The notes beneath the pieces were generated by a model. The model was not told the origin of the DNA, did not search any database, and saw nothing but the letters and a program-made list of their open reading frames with translations. The position numbers and the translations under genes were made by a program. 64,000 bases of DNA from Polaribacter sp. Hel1_85 (GTDB taxonomy: Bacteria; Bacteroidota; Bacteroidia; Flavobacteriales; Flavobacteriaceae): contig NZ_JPDS01000003.1 in assembly GCF_000766795.1 (NCBI RefSeq), positions 682,001 through 746,000 on the forward strand, in the 5' to 3' direction. Each line of letters opens with the position of its first letter. The stretch's first letter is position 1. This document shows positions 9,241 through 17,361 of this stretch, in pieces.

Positions 9241-9373
9241 TGCTAACACCGTATAAAAATAATTGCTAGATTAGTGCTTAAACAAAGGTCGTTGCAATTT
9301 TGTTACGTCTGATTTTCCTGCGGAAAATCCTCGCATACAAAACCGCAACTATTCTTATACATAAACGTTAGCT
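9241..9373 (+). repeat. attC site 10 (site 2 subtype)
   Basis: Opens TGCTAAC and closes GTTAGCT. It has the AAACAAAGG...GTTGCA arm of site 2 and an inner hairpin GATTTTCC-TGC-GGAAAATC. Confidence 0.78.
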
Positions 9374-9449
9374 GTCATTTATGAAAAACTTCAGAAACAG
9401 ATAATATTATTAAGATTTATTCAAAATGAAATAAAATTGAAAATAAAAA

Positions 9450-9896
9450 GTGAAAATAAATAAATCAAATTATGAATTTTATAAAAAAGTTTTCAAAGTT
9501 ATTTGGGAATTTCAAGCTCCATATTATGGAATGAACTCTTATTCTCCAACTTCGCCAATAAATGTTTTAGAAAGTTGGGAAAAAGAAAATGAATCTATAG
9601 CAAGAAGAGGATTAAAAGAAGGTTTAAGAGATTCACTAACTGGACTTAATCACTTTACAGACGAATCAAAAATAGAGCTGAATGAAAGTCTGATTTCTGA
9701 AAATTTACCTTCATTAAATATATTGACTTCTCAAATTAAAAATGTTCCCAAAAGAGTACTTAAAAATGGAAAAATTAAAAATATTAATGAATATTATATA
9801 ATTAAAGAAATTTTATGTGATTTGGAATATGAAATAACTGAATCAGAAAGGAATGAATTAAATAGTTTATATGAGGAATATGAATTTGGAAAGTAA
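9450..9896 (+). CDS. Hypothetical protein, 148 aa, GTG start
   Basis: The frame opens at GTG 9450 (KINKSNYEFYKKVFKVIWEF); no ATG precedes it in frame. There is no known domain, signal peptide or membrane segment. The sequence is strongly Lys/Glu/Asn biased and predicted helical, with a possible loop at YYGMNSYSPTSP. The 76 bases before it, from 9374, form a long leader and may contain an RBS and promoter. The cassette ends are complementary for TTAGCTG with one mismatch. Confidence 0.5.
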   Translation: MKINKSNYEFYKKVFKVIWEFQAPYYGMNSYSPTSPINVLESWEKENESIARRGLKEGLRDSLTGLNHFTDESKIELNESLISENLPSLNILTSQIKNVPKRVLKNGKIKNINEYYIIKEILCDLEYEITESERNELNSLYEEYEFGK

Positions 9897-9905
9897 AAAA
9901 ACGTC

Positions 9906-10039
9906 AGCTAACACCGTGTAAAAAAAATTGCTGGTAAAAGCCTACTTACGAAAATCCTCTCGGATTTTCTTGGTTCGTGTTTTATTTACTAACTTTAGTG
10001 CTTAAACCACGCAACTTTCCTTACACAACAACGTTGTAA
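9906..10039 (+). repeat. attC site 11
   Basis: Opens AGCTAAC and closes GTTGTAA. The inner hairpin is GAAAATCC-TCTC-GGATTTTC. Outer stem GTGTAA / TTACAC. Confidence 0.8.
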
Positions 10040-10393
10040 AAAACTGGCTGAAAGAAAAATCTAAAAGCTAAAGTTCTTAAAAAAAGCATTTTACTTTTAA
10101 AGTTTGAAAAACTGAATTCTGAAAAAAATTGAATCTTAAAAATGTGGAGCACTCTCTCGCTCGTCAAAATTTGTAAAAATTGGAAAATTTTAGAAATTTA
10201 ATAAAAAGGAATTTACTCAAACTCTGAAAAATCAAATTGCGAATTCTTACTCAAATTCTGAATTTAGAAAGTTTGCGGAATTGAGCTAAATACGGAAAAT
10301 CAAAATTGCGGAATTATAACTCAGAATTTAAATTAAAACCGAAAATTATAAAAACTGAATCTGTTAAAATTATGGGAAAATTAAATACGCTTT
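10040..10393 (+). other. Gene-less cassette, family member A
   Basis: A 360-base cassette with no credible reading frame. It begins AAAAACTGGCTGAAAGAAAA and contains an AT-rich imperfect palindrome near 10070-10115 (TAAAGTTCTTAAAAAAAGC ... TTTTAAAGTTTG). At 10144-10160 there is a conserved GGAGCACTCTCTCGCTC motif that can fold as GAGC/GCTC. Closely related bodies occur at 14687-15059 and 27768-28127, each with the same attC subtype. It could encode a small RNA, carry a promoter, or be a decayed gene; nothing here decides between these. Confidence 0.6.
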
Positions 10394-10529
10394 TTACAAC
10401 ACTGTGTATAAAAAATTGCTACTTTTAGCTTAACTAAAAGTTGCTCCATTTTTGCAAACTTCAATTTTTCCTGCGGAAAATTTGCCGTTCTCAAAATTCG
10501 CAACTTTCCATAACACAAAACCGTTGGCA
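10394..10529 (+). repeat. attC site 12 (subtype of gene-less cassettes)
   Basis: Opens TTACAAC and closes GTTGGCA. It has the subtype arms GTGTATAAAAAATTGCTA and GCAACTTTCCATAACACAAAACC, also seen in sites 16 and 26. The inner hairpin is TTTTCC-TGC-GGAAAA. Confidence 0.75.
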
Positions 10530-10543
10530 ATAATTAGAACTAA

Positions 10544-11404
10544 ATGAAACCAAAAGTATTCTTATCACATTCAAAAAAGGATAAAGTAATTATCGAAAAA
10601 ATAGCAAATGACTTAAGAAGTTGTGGTATTGATGTTTGGTATGATGAATGGGAAATACCACCTGGAGAATCTATTAGAAAAAAAATATTTGAAGATGGAA
10701 TAGTCTCTTGCGATATGTTCTTTGTTTATTTAACAAAAAATTCAATTCCATCATATTGGGTACAAAAAGAATTAGATGGAGCCTTAATTCACGAAATTGA
10801 AACTAAAAACAGTTTCTTAGTTCTATTTGTAGATGAAGATGAATCAAGGGAACATTTATCTCTTGACTTGAAAGCGTTAAATATTCCAAAGCTTAATGAT
10901 GACAATTATTTAATTCCTTTCGGTAAATTAATTTCACGTACTTGGAATGCACATTCTAAAAACCAAGTTAGACTTAAAGAAAGAGATAATAAAATTCAAA
11001 TATTAGAATTAGAAAAATCAAATGCTGAATTACAGAAAAAAATTCTTCAAATAGAAAAAAGTAGTATAATTGACGTTAATGGATTAAAAAAGGCTTTAGA
11101 AAATATTAAATATGAATTTAACGGAGTCGAAACTGACTTACTTAAATTTTTAATTCGTCTCAAAAACAAATTTGCTGATGGAGCTAATTTTTATGTCCTT
11201 AATGCAGAATTAAAAGATATATTTTACACAAAAGATTTTCAATGGGATTCACCTACAGTCTCAATAAGTGATAAATATAAGATATCGGATTTCACAGGGG
11301 AATTAATATTGAGGGGGATTATTGAAACAAAGACAAGCAACGACCTTGACCAAGTTTATTTGCTGACAAAACAAGGAATTGAATTTATAAATGGATTAAA
11401 ATAA
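10544..11404 (+). CDS. TIR-domain protein (cassette defence gene)
   Basis: 286 aa. Residues 1-130 are a TIR domain: KPKVFLSHSKKDK forms strand A, IDVWYDEWEIPPGESI the BB-loop region, and YWVQKELDGAL holds the conserved Glu76 at the position used for NAD+ cleavage by TIR enzymes. Residues about 140-170 form a short coiled coil (LKERDNKIQILELEKSNAEL). The C-terminal 110 residues resemble a winged-helix-like domain (LILRGIIETKTSNDLDQVYLLTKQGIEFI). Bacterial TIR proteins of this size commonly act in abortive defence by depleting NAD+. That role is inferred, and no partner sensor gene is in the cassette. The cassette is intact (TTGGCAATA / TATTGCCAA). Confidence 0.75.
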   Translation: MKPKVFLSHSKKDKVIIEKIANDLRSCGIDVWYDEWEIPPGESIRKKIFEDGIVSCDMFFVYLTKNSIPSYWVQKELDGALIHEIETKNSFLVLFVDEDESREHLSLDLKALNIPKLNDDNYLIPFGKLISRTWNAHSKNQVRLKERDNKIQILELEKSNAELQKKILQIEKSSIIDVNGLKKALENIKYEFNGVETDLLKFLIRLKNKFADGANFYVLNAELKDIFYTKDFQWDSPTVSISDKYKISDFTGELILRGIIETKTSNDLDQVYLLTKQGIEFINGLK

Positions 11405-11408
11405 CTAT

Positions 11409-11540
11409 TGCCAACACCGTATAAAATTAATTGCTGGTTTTAGCCAATTTACGAAAGTCCTCGCGGACTTTCTATCTGTGATTTATTTGCTAACTTTAGT
11501 GCTTAAAACACGCAACTAATCTTATACAAACACGTTGTGT
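11409..11540 (+). repeat. attC site 13
   Basis: Opens TGCCAAC and closes GTTGTGT. The inner hairpin is GAAAGTCC-TCGC-GGACTTTC. It is almost identical to sites 1 and 3. Confidence 0.8.
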
Positions 11541-11608
11541 GTAATGCGAAAAACTGAACTTTCCTGAAATAGGTTGACTAAAAATTAAGCAATTAATTAC
11601 AGTCACTT

Positions 11609-12067
11609 ATGAAAACAAAAAATGAACACTGGCGAAAAAAAAGCTATCAAAAAGTAACTTTAGAAACCAAACTTTTAGTCGTTGACCAAATTCTTAACGG
11701 ACAACTATCCAATAACCAAGCTTCAAAAAAATATGATGTTCCTAGAACAACCATTACCTATTGGTTAAGAAAATACAGTACCTTAGTACAACAAAATACA
11801 GGTATGAGTAAAAACGATGAAATTAAAAAGCTAAAGGAAAAGATTGAAGAACTTGAGTTTCAAAAAGACTTCCAACAGGACATTATCGCTGATATGGAAC
11901 TTATTACAGGCGTTGATATGTCAAAAAAGTCATTACCCAAAACATTAGCAAAAGAGATAGAGCTAAAGAAAAAGGCACGTATAAAAGAAAGTGGCTTTAT
12001 GGATGTTTTGGGGTTAGCAAACAAGCCTTCTACAAAAGACTCAAAGTACAACGAAAACAAGAAGTAG
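11609..12067 (+). CDS. IS3-family OrfA (HTH, leucine zipper)
   Basis: 152 aa. The N-terminal helix-turn-helix (KLLVVDQILNGQLSNNQASK ... VPRTTITYWLRKY) binds the IS ends. A coiled coil at about residues 70-100 (DEIKKLKEKIEELEFQKDFQ) is the usual IS3 leucine zipper. Alone OrfA regulates transposition; fused to OrfB by frameshifting it forms the active transposase. The slippery heptamer A AAA AAG at 11923-11929 is in phase with this frame, and a -1 slip there enters the orfB frame, which is open from 11893. Confidence 0.9.
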   Translation: MKTKNEHWRKKSYQKVTLETKLLVVDQILNGQLSNNQASKKYDVPRTTITYWLRKYSTLVQQNTGMSKNDEIKKLKEKIEELEFQKDFQQDIIADMELITGVDMSKKSLPKTLAKEIELKKKARIKESGFMDVLGLANKPSTKDSKYNENKK

Positions 12068-12861
12068 ACCATCAAAAACTAATCAAATTAGTTAAGCAAT
12101 ACCGCAAAAAAGTAGGTTCTAAAACTGGTGGAATAAAACTTTATGCTGAGCTTAAAAAAGACTTTATAAACGCTGATATTAAGATAGGTAGAGACAAATT
12201 CTATCGATTCCTCAGACTTAATAATCTTTTGATTCCTAAAACTAAAAATTACATCACAACGACAAACTCAAACCACATGTACAAAAAATATAAAAACCTG
12301 GTTAAAGACCACGTGCCTACTCGACCTGAACAACTTTGGGTAAGCGATATTACATACATTAAAACCGAGAATGGACATAATTACCTCGCCTTAGTAACAG
12401 ATGCCTATTCTAAGCAAATTATGGGGTATAAAATAGATAACCATATGAGAACATCGCTTTGCAGTGATGCGCTTGCTATGGCTATTAAAAACAGAAAGTA
12501 TCACAATCAAAAAATTATTCATCATTCGGATAGAGGTTTTCAATACTGTAACCCTAAATACACAGCATTTGCTGAAGAAAATGGAATTATAATAAGTATG
12601 ACTGAACAATACGATCCCTATGAAAACGCTGTAGCTGAACGAATTAATAGAACTTTGAAATATGAATATGGTTTAAAACAAAACATTAAAAACACTGAAT
12701 TAGCACAAAAAATGACAGATCAAGCCGTCTATATTTATAACAATTTGAGAACTCATTTTAGCATAGATCTCAGAAAACCTGCTGAAGTCCATCTAAATCC
12801 TAACATCAAATACAAATCCTATCGAAAAAATAATGTAAATTTACCTGAACTTAAGATTTAA
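11893..12861 (+). CDS. IS3-family OrfB, DDE transposase (made by -1 frameshift)
   Basis: The orfB frame is open from 11893, although the first internal ATG is at 12229. The part after the slip reads YKRKWLYGCFGVSKQAFYKR, then a second HTH (KVGSKTGGIKLYAELKKD), then the rve integrase core. Catalytic residues are visible as D in WVSDITYI, D in HHSDRGFQY and E in YENAVAERINRTLK. It cleaves and joins the IS ends as the OrfAB fusion. The expected fusion is about 415 aa, normal for the family. Nothing indicates inactivation. Confidence 0.9.
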
Positions 12862-13075
12862 CAACAGAACTAGTTCAAACTATTTTTTGCCTTCTAAACG
12901 GCTAAAAAAAATTGTTTGAACGGTATAAATTAAACTAAAAAAAGGTCAACCTATATCAGTATAATACAAACGAACAATTTCAAAGAAAATTAAGATATTT
13001 CGAACGAACCTAACAAAAACTAAACAACTCATTTAAAGAATATTAATAACTAAATTTCTAATATTACCAACAAAA

Positions 13076-13768
13076 ATGAAAAATGAATTTATTCGTTTTA
13101 TTTTTGGAATAATTAATATAAAATATTTAGAAATTATGAACGATTCTTACAAAAAACCAAACTTATTTTTAGAAAAAAATATAGAAATTTTCTTTCTTAA
13201 AAGTGAAAAAAAAATCAAAAACAAAATTAATAAATCCAACTACGATTTTGAAAAAACAGAAATTAAAAAAGAGGTTGAAAGACTAATTGAATGTGAAAAT
13301 TTAAATGTGCCAAAACTGATTTTAAATGAGAAAAAAGAATCTGAATATGTGGAAAAACTTTTTTTAGGACAAGAATTACCTTCACCTTGTAACTTTATTG
13401 AAAATTACCCGTATAATATTGAATTTATAGTTAGGAAAGTTAAATTCAAAGGTAATTCGTCATTTTTTGAATACGGACTTTCGACTATGACAACAATATT
13501 TCAAAAAATTGATGTTTATTGTGAACATTTAGAAATTGAACAAACAAATTGGAAAGATGGAATACTAAATAATGAAAAAGGAATTAAGAAATTAAATGAA
13601 GATTTCAAAAGAACATTAGATTTATTAGAAACAAATTTAAGAGAATTAAATATTCTCACAAATGAGAAGAAAAAAATGATACGAAAAAATATAAATGAAT
13701 ATATTGAACAGAAAAAACAAAATATATTGAATATTAATATGAATATTGAAAGACTGAATGAATATTAA
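13076..13768 (+). CDS. Hypothetical protein, 230 aa
   Basis: No family was recognised. It has a hydrophobic-leaning N-terminus (FIRFIFGIINIKYLEI) without a clear signal peptide, a middle with SPCNFIENYPYNIEFIVRKV, and a long C-terminal coiled coil at about residues 160-228 (KGIKKLNEDFKRTLDLLETN). IS copy 1 separates it from the start of its cassette (TTGTGTGTA at 11535, complement TACACACAA at 13773). Only about 107 bases of original leader remain upstream, so the IS may have changed its expression. Confidence 0.5.
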   Translation: MKNEFIRFIFGIINIKYLEIMNDSYKKPNLFLEKNIEIFFLKSEKKIKNKINKSNYDFEKTEIKKEVERLIECENLNVPKLILNEKKESEYVEKLFLGQELPSPCNFIENYPYNIEFIVRKVKFKGNSSFFEYGLSTMTTIFQKIDVYCEHLEIEQTNWKDGILNNEKGIKKLNEDFKRTLDLLETNLRELNILTNEKKKMIRKNINEYIEQKKQNILNINMNIERLNEY

Positions 13769-13775
13769 ACACTAC

Positions 13776-13908
13776 ACACAACACTGTATAAACTTTATTG
13801 CTGGTTTTAGCTCACTTGGGAAATTCCTACGGAATTTCGCCGTTCGTGTTTTATTTACTAAATTCACTGCTTAACCAACGCAACAAAGCTTATACAACAA
13901 CGTTGCAA
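13776..13908 (+). repeat. attC site 14
   Basis: Opens ACACAAC and closes GTTGCAA. The inner hairpin is GAAATTCC-TAC-GGAATTTC. Arms as in site 5. Confidence 0.8.
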
Positions 13909-13941
13909 GTAATAGCGGAAATCACTCAATCGAAAACAACA

Positions 13942-14382
13942 ATGAAAAATAAAAAAGTATTCTTATTTTTAAGTTTTGGAATATTTATAATTTCATTAAC
14001 TCAAAAAAGTTATTGTACAAGCGGAGGAACTTGCGAATATTTTTCAGGTTTATTAAGCCTAATATTTGGTTGGATAGGTGTATTTATGCTTCATTTACCA
14101 GCTTTTCCTTGGATTGCTAATCCAATACTTTTATTATCTTGGATCACATTTAATAAGAATCAAAAAATTTCATTTATTTCAAGTATTACTGCATTTTTAT
14201 TAATGCTTTCATTTTTACTAGTTGATGAAATAATTGACAATGAAGGAGGTACTACAGCTAAAGTAATTTTTTATGATTTAGGGTATTGGATGTGGTTATT
14301 AAGTTCATTTATTATGTTAATAGGAAATTTTATTACTTATAAAAAATCAGAAAATAAAATAGGTTTAAAACAATTAAAATAA
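13942..14382 (+). CDS. Small polytopic membrane protein
   Basis: 146 aa from ATG 13942. A longer frame extends left into the attC and is unlikely to be used. Four hydrophobic segments are visible: residues about 5-22, 37-55, 57-75 and 80-98, with a last one near 115-135. A CTSGGTCEYFSG loop follows the first. Lys-rich ends suggest cytoplasmic tails. No family was recognised. It has the look of the small YdjM/DUF-type inner-membrane proteins common in cassettes. The cassette is intact (TTGCAAGTA / TACTTGCAA). Confidence 0.55.
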   Translation: MKNKKVFLFLSFGIFIISLTQKSYCTSGGTCEYFSGLLSLIFGWIGVFMLHLPAFPWIANPILLLSWITFNKNQKISFISSITAFLLMLSFLLVDEIIDNEGGTTAKVIFYDLGYWMWLLSSFIMLIGNFITYKKSENKIGLKQLK

Positions 14383-14423
14383 AGAAAGGAAAAAACAAAA
14401 CTGGAATTTTAGTAACTTATGAA

Positions 14424-14573
14424 ATGTATTTCTTTGCGGAATTTATTACTAAATCGGAACTCAAAATCTTTGAGGAAAATCACGTTGAAGGAATTTACTC
14501 AAACTCTGAATTAATAAAAAAACGGGATACACAAAAACTGAAAAAAAACTACTACTTGCAACACCGTATATAA
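14424..14573 (+). CDS. 49-aa reading frame, possible remnant gene
   Basis: An open frame (MYFFAEFITKSELKIFEENH ... LKKNYYLQHRI) fills the space between the membrane-protein gene and the attC and ends on a stop inside the attC. The frame stays open upstream of the ATG (GILVTYE), so this may be the C-terminal end of a decayed second gene. It shares the 21-base string GGAATTTACTCAAACTCTGAA with the gene-less cassettes at 10040 and 27768. Confidence 0.35.
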   Translation: MYFFAEFITKSELKIFEENHVEGIYSNSELIKKRDTQKLKKNYYLQHRI

Positions 14574-14686
14574 TTTATTGCTAGTTCTAGCCTACTTACG
14601 AAAATCCTCGCGGATTTTCTATTCGGTTTTTATTTGCTAAATTACGTGCTTAACCACGCAACAAACCATATACAAACACGTTGCAA
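14556..14686 (+). repeat. attC site 15
   Basis: Opens TTGCAAC and closes GTTGCAA. The inner hairpin is GAAAATCC-TCGC-GGATTTTC. The second arm is shortened to TTACGTGCTTAACCACGCAAC. Confidence 0.78.
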
Positions 14687-15059
14687 AAAACTGGGCGAAA
14701 AATTAATCCGCAAACAAAAGTTCTTTAAAACAGCTTATTCTTTTAAAGTTTGAAAAACTAAAAAATTGCGAAAAAAACGGAAAAATATATTTGTGGAACA
14801 CTCTCTCGCGAATCAAAATTCTGAAAGAATTTTGTTCTTTTTTGGAAATTTTAAAATGCTGAAAAAAAGAAAATTAATCTGAATTTATTGTGTTTGAGAA
14901 AAAAGAAAAAATGGAATTTATTCTAGCTGGAAAATTAATTTTGTGAAATTTGAACAATTTCGGAATTGAATTTCATTGTGGAATTAAAAATTGAACTCGG
15001 AATTTTTAAAAACTGAAAATTGAAAAAACAAAATTTTGGAAAAATAAAAAACACGCATT
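14687..15059 (+). other. Gene-less cassette, family member B
   Basis: A 375-base non-coding cassette related to the one at 10040. It keeps the opening AAAAACTGG-GAAAAATTAA and the TAAAGTTTGAAAAAC palindrome arm. It also keeps GGAACACTCTCTCGCGAATC, in which the GAGC/GCTC pairing of the other two copies is lost. The 3' half has diverged most. No reading frame longer than about 40 codons with normal composition is seen. Confidence 0.55.
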
Positions 15060-15195
15060 TTGCAACACTGTGTATAAAAAATTGCTATTTTTAGCTAAAA
15101 CAAAGTTTGTTGCTTTTTTAATCTTGTCTTAATTTTCCTTCGGAAAATCAGCCAATCTTAAAATCGCAACTTTCCATAACACAAAACCGTTGTGC
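15060..15195 (+). repeat. attC site 16 (subtype of gene-less cassettes)
   Basis: Opens TTGCAAC and closes GTTGTGC. Arms as in site 12. The inner hairpin is ATTTTCC-TTC-GGAAAAT. Confidence 0.75.
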
Positions 15196-15217
15196 ATAAT
15201 TTGAGAAAACTCACGAA

Positions 15218-15616
15218 ATGAAAAAAATAATCGGAATTTTATTAATAATCACCTCTATGAATTCCTGTAAGAATGAAGCTATTTGTGTTATAAATGAAAA
15301 TAACGCTGGAAAAGAAATATATGATTTAGACGAGGCTTCTTGTTTTATAGCATTGAAACTTGACAAAAAAGAATCTGACTTGAATTTGATTCGTGAAGCT
15401 TTGATTGCGGAAGAAAACTTTATGAATAATCTTGGACTGATTGCCGAAAACTCGAATTCTGAAACCGAAACTGAATCAGATGTCGAATTAGATATTAATG
15501 AACTTGTTGAATATGCTCTGGATAAGGAAAAAGTTGACCTGACAAAAGACGAATTGCTAGAAATCTATGATACTGAAATTGAGTATTTAATGTTTATTGG
15601 AGTTGTATCTGAATAA
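15218..15616 (+). CDS. Lipoprotein, unknown function
   Basis: 132 aa. MKKIIGILLIITSMNSCKNE has a lipobox (MNSC), so Cys17 is probably lipidated. The mature part is acidic, with a Glu-rich region SNSETETESDVELDINELVE. No family was recognised. It is the first gene of a two-gene cassette; the second lipoprotein gene starts 7 bases after its stop. The two products share the acidic, Ser/Glu-rich character and might work together. Confidence 0.55.
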   Translation: MKKIIGILLIITSMNSCKNEAICVINENNAGKEIYDLDEASCFIALKLDKKESDLNLIREALIAEENFMNNLGLIAENSNSETETESDVELDINELVEYALDKEKVDLTKDELLEIYDTEIEYLMFIGVVSE

Positions 15617-15622
15617 AAAACT

Positions 15623-16012
15623 ATGAGAATTTTAATAATACTTACTTTAATTTTCGGAATTAACTCGTGTAAAGCGCAATCTGAATATAAAGATAAACTC
15701 ATCGGAAAATGGATTTTAATAGCTGAAACTGACTCTTTTGATGAAGATATTGAGCCACTTACAGAAAATAATTCTGAATCGGAATCTGACTCAAAAACAG
15801 AATTGGAAAGTACTTTGACTTTTAATATCGACAAATCGATTTTCATTAACCAACAGGGAAACGAATACAACTCGACTTATAAATTGACTGACTCAATTCT
15901 GACAATTGGAAATCGGAATTATATTATAGTCGAAATTGCCAAAAACAAATTAATATACAAAAACAAAGGTGGTTTGTTTGACAAGCGATATGAATATAAG
16001 AAAGTGGAATAA
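15623..16012 (+). CDS. Lipocalin-like lipoprotein
   Basis: 129 aa. MRILIILTLIFGINSCKAQS carries a lipobox with Cys16. The segment KLIGKWILIAETD followed by TLTFNIDKSIFINQQGNEYN and YKLTDSILTIGNRNYIIVEI is the alternating beta pattern of small lipocalin-like proteins of Bacteroidota, which may bind a hydrophobic ligand in the envelope. Residues 40-65 are Ser/Glu/Asp-rich. It is co-transcribed with the upstream lipoprotein gene; cassette ends TTGTGCATA / TATGCACAA are complementary. Confidence 0.6.
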   Translation: MRILIILTLIFGINSCKAQSEYKDKLIGKWILIAETDSFDEDIEPLTENNSESESDSKTELESTLTFNIDKSIFINQQGNEYNSTYKLTDSILTIGNRNYIIVEIAKNKLIYKNKGGLFDKRYEYKKVE

Positions 16013-16019
16013 AAACTAT

Positions 16020-16154
16020 GCACAACACCGTGTATAATTAATTGCTTTGGCAAGTGCTTATTTGGAAAATTCCTTCGGAATTTTCTCTGGTTCGTATTTG
16101 TTTACTAATTTAGTTGCTTAACCACGCAACTAACCATACACAACAACGTTGTAC
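16020..16154 (+). repeat. attC site 17
   Basis: Opens GCACAAC and closes GTTGTAC. The inner hairpin is GAAAATTCC-TTC-GGAATTTTC. Outer stem GTGTATAA / CATACAC. Confidence 0.78.
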
Positions 16155-16188
16155 ACAATTAAAAATAACTATGAATGAATTGTAAAAT

Positions 16189-16905
16189 ATGAAAGAACAA
16201 GAAACAAAAGGAGGTAAAACTTCTGGAATTGATAATCCAAAAGTAGATGCTGTTTCTTCAGGTTCAAAAGAGGATACTAAATCAATTTCATCTTTTGATG
16301 TTTTTGAAAAATGCTTAATTAGGGCAGAGAATTTATTATCAGTGCATGATTCTACGGAAACTATTAAAGAAATTACCGAAAAACATTATTGCGATTGTTA
16401 TAGAGCTGCTGTCGTTTTAACAATATCAGCTTTAGATGCATTTGTTAGAAAAATTGTTATATCAGAAATAAGAAAAGTTGTTTCTGACACAAAAAAAACA
16501 ATTAAACCTGAATTAAAAGATTATTTGAAAAAATTGTTAAACCAAGATAAATTACTTGACGCAGCTAGAAACTATAATTTCTTAGAAAAAGTGGAAAAAG
16601 CTGTGAAAGATGATTTTGAGACTAAATCGTTTCAAGGAGAATGGAAAATAACATCATTTCTTAAAATGGTAGGTCATGATAATATCTTTTCATCCGTAGC
16701 CGTAAAAGCAAACATAAATGAAAGTAATCTAAAACGAAAATTAAACTTATTTACCAGCAGAAGACATGTTATTGCTCATAGTGGTGATTATAATTTGAAT
16801 CAAACTCCACACAGTGAAAATGACATAAATAAAAATTATGCAAAAGAGTGTATCGAAATTGTAAGACTGTTTGCATCAAATATTCATGAAATAATTGAAC
16901 AATAA
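16189..16905 (+). CDS. HEPN-domain protein (candidate RNase)
   Basis: 238 aa. After a disordered N-terminus the protein is helical. YRAAVVLTISALDAFVRKIV and, near residue 192, the motif SRRHVIAHSGD contain the R-x4-H signature of HEPN ribonucleases, as in MAE_28990-like families. HEPN proteins cleave RNA in toxin-antitoxin and phage-defence systems. The stop overlaps the start of the Cas2-like gene downstream (TAATG at 16903-16907), so the two are translationally coupled. ATG 16189 is taken as the start. Confidence 0.65.
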   Translation: MKEQETKGGKTSGIDNPKVDAVSSGSKEDTKSISSFDVFEKCLIRAENLLSVHDSTETIKEITEKHYCDCYRAAVVLTISALDAFVRKIVISEIRKVVSDTKKTIKPELKDYLKKLLNQDKLLDAARNYNFLEKVEKAVKDDFETKSFQGEWKITSFLKMVGHDNIFSSVAVKANINESNLKRKLNLFTSRRHVIAHSGDYNLNQTPHSENDINKNYAKECIEIVRLFASNIHEIIEQ

Positions 16906-17180
16906 TGAAAAGAGCATATATTATATCGTACGATTTAAATAGCGCAGGTCAAAATTATGAAGATGTTCTTAAAGTAATAAAGGAACATGACGGTTGGGCT
17001 AGATTAGGAGGTTCTGCGTACATTGTTATTTCCAAAAAAAGTGCCATTGAAATTAGAGATAGTTTAATGGAAGTCACGGATTCAAATGACCAAATATTTG
17101 TTGGAACTGTCAAAGCTCCTTCTGCTTGGTTTGGATTAGGTGATGAAGTATCAGATTGGTTAAAGAAAAACTTAGATTAA
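16905..17180 (+). CDS. Cas2-like / SinR-type small ferredoxin-fold protein
   Basis: 91 aa. It begins KRAYIISYDLNSAGQNYEDV, continues with a strand ending SAYIVISKKSAIEIRDSL, and then IFVGTVKAPSAWFGL. This beta-alpha-beta layout with an early Asp after YIISYD matches the Cas2/VapD-like ferredoxin fold, also annotated as SinR family, outside CRISPR loci. It is coupled to the HEPN gene, and the pair forms one cassette. It could be an antitoxin-like partner or a second nuclease. No cas1 or repeats are present, so it is not a CRISPR adaptation protein here. Confidence 0.6.
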   Translation: MKRAYIISYDLNSAGQNYEDVLKVIKEHDGWARLGGSAYIVISKKSAIEIRDSLMEVTDSNDQIFVGTVKAPSAWFGLGDEVSDWLKKNLD

Positions 17181-17186
17181 AACAGT

Positions 17187-17339
17187 GTACAACAATGTAT
17201 AAAAAACATAGGGCTTTTGTGTTAAATCCAAAGTTCTATGTTTTTTTACAAAGTCCGCCAAATATAAAATTTGGCTTAGTACCAAACCGAAACGTATCGC
17301 TTGTCACCTGACCTACGTTTATTATACGAGCCGTTGGCA
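17187..17339 (+). repeat. attC site 18, divergent
   Basis: Opens GTACAAC and closes GTTGGCA but has unrelated inner arms: ACATAGGGCTTTTG with CCAAAGTTCTATGT, then GCCAAATATAAAATTTGGC. The outer stem GTATAA / TTATAC is kept. It is about 20 bases longer than the others. Confidence 0.65.
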
Positions 17340-17361
17340 AACATTAAAAAAAAACTGAAAT

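Larger units (their letters stand above)
11555..12968 (+). mobile_element. IS3-family insertion sequence, copy 1
   Basis: 1414 bp. The ends are imperfect inverted repeats: left TGAACTTTCCTGAAATAGG and right, read inward, TGTATTATACTGATATAGG. They share TG at the tip and ATAGGTTGAC further in. The element is flanked by a 3-bp direct repeat AAC (11552-11554 and 12969-12971), so this copy is a simple insertion. It sits just after attC site 13, inside the leader of the cassette whose gene is at 13076. It carries orfA and orfB joined by a -1 frameshift signal. Copy 2 at 24715-26128 appears identical over its whole length. Confidence 0.93.

Noticed and set aside
12229..12861. Independent orfB starting at ATG 12229
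   Set aside because: The frame is open and conserved upstream to 11893, with typical IS3 OrfB sequence, and an in-phase slippery A AAA AAG explains its expression. The ATG is internal.
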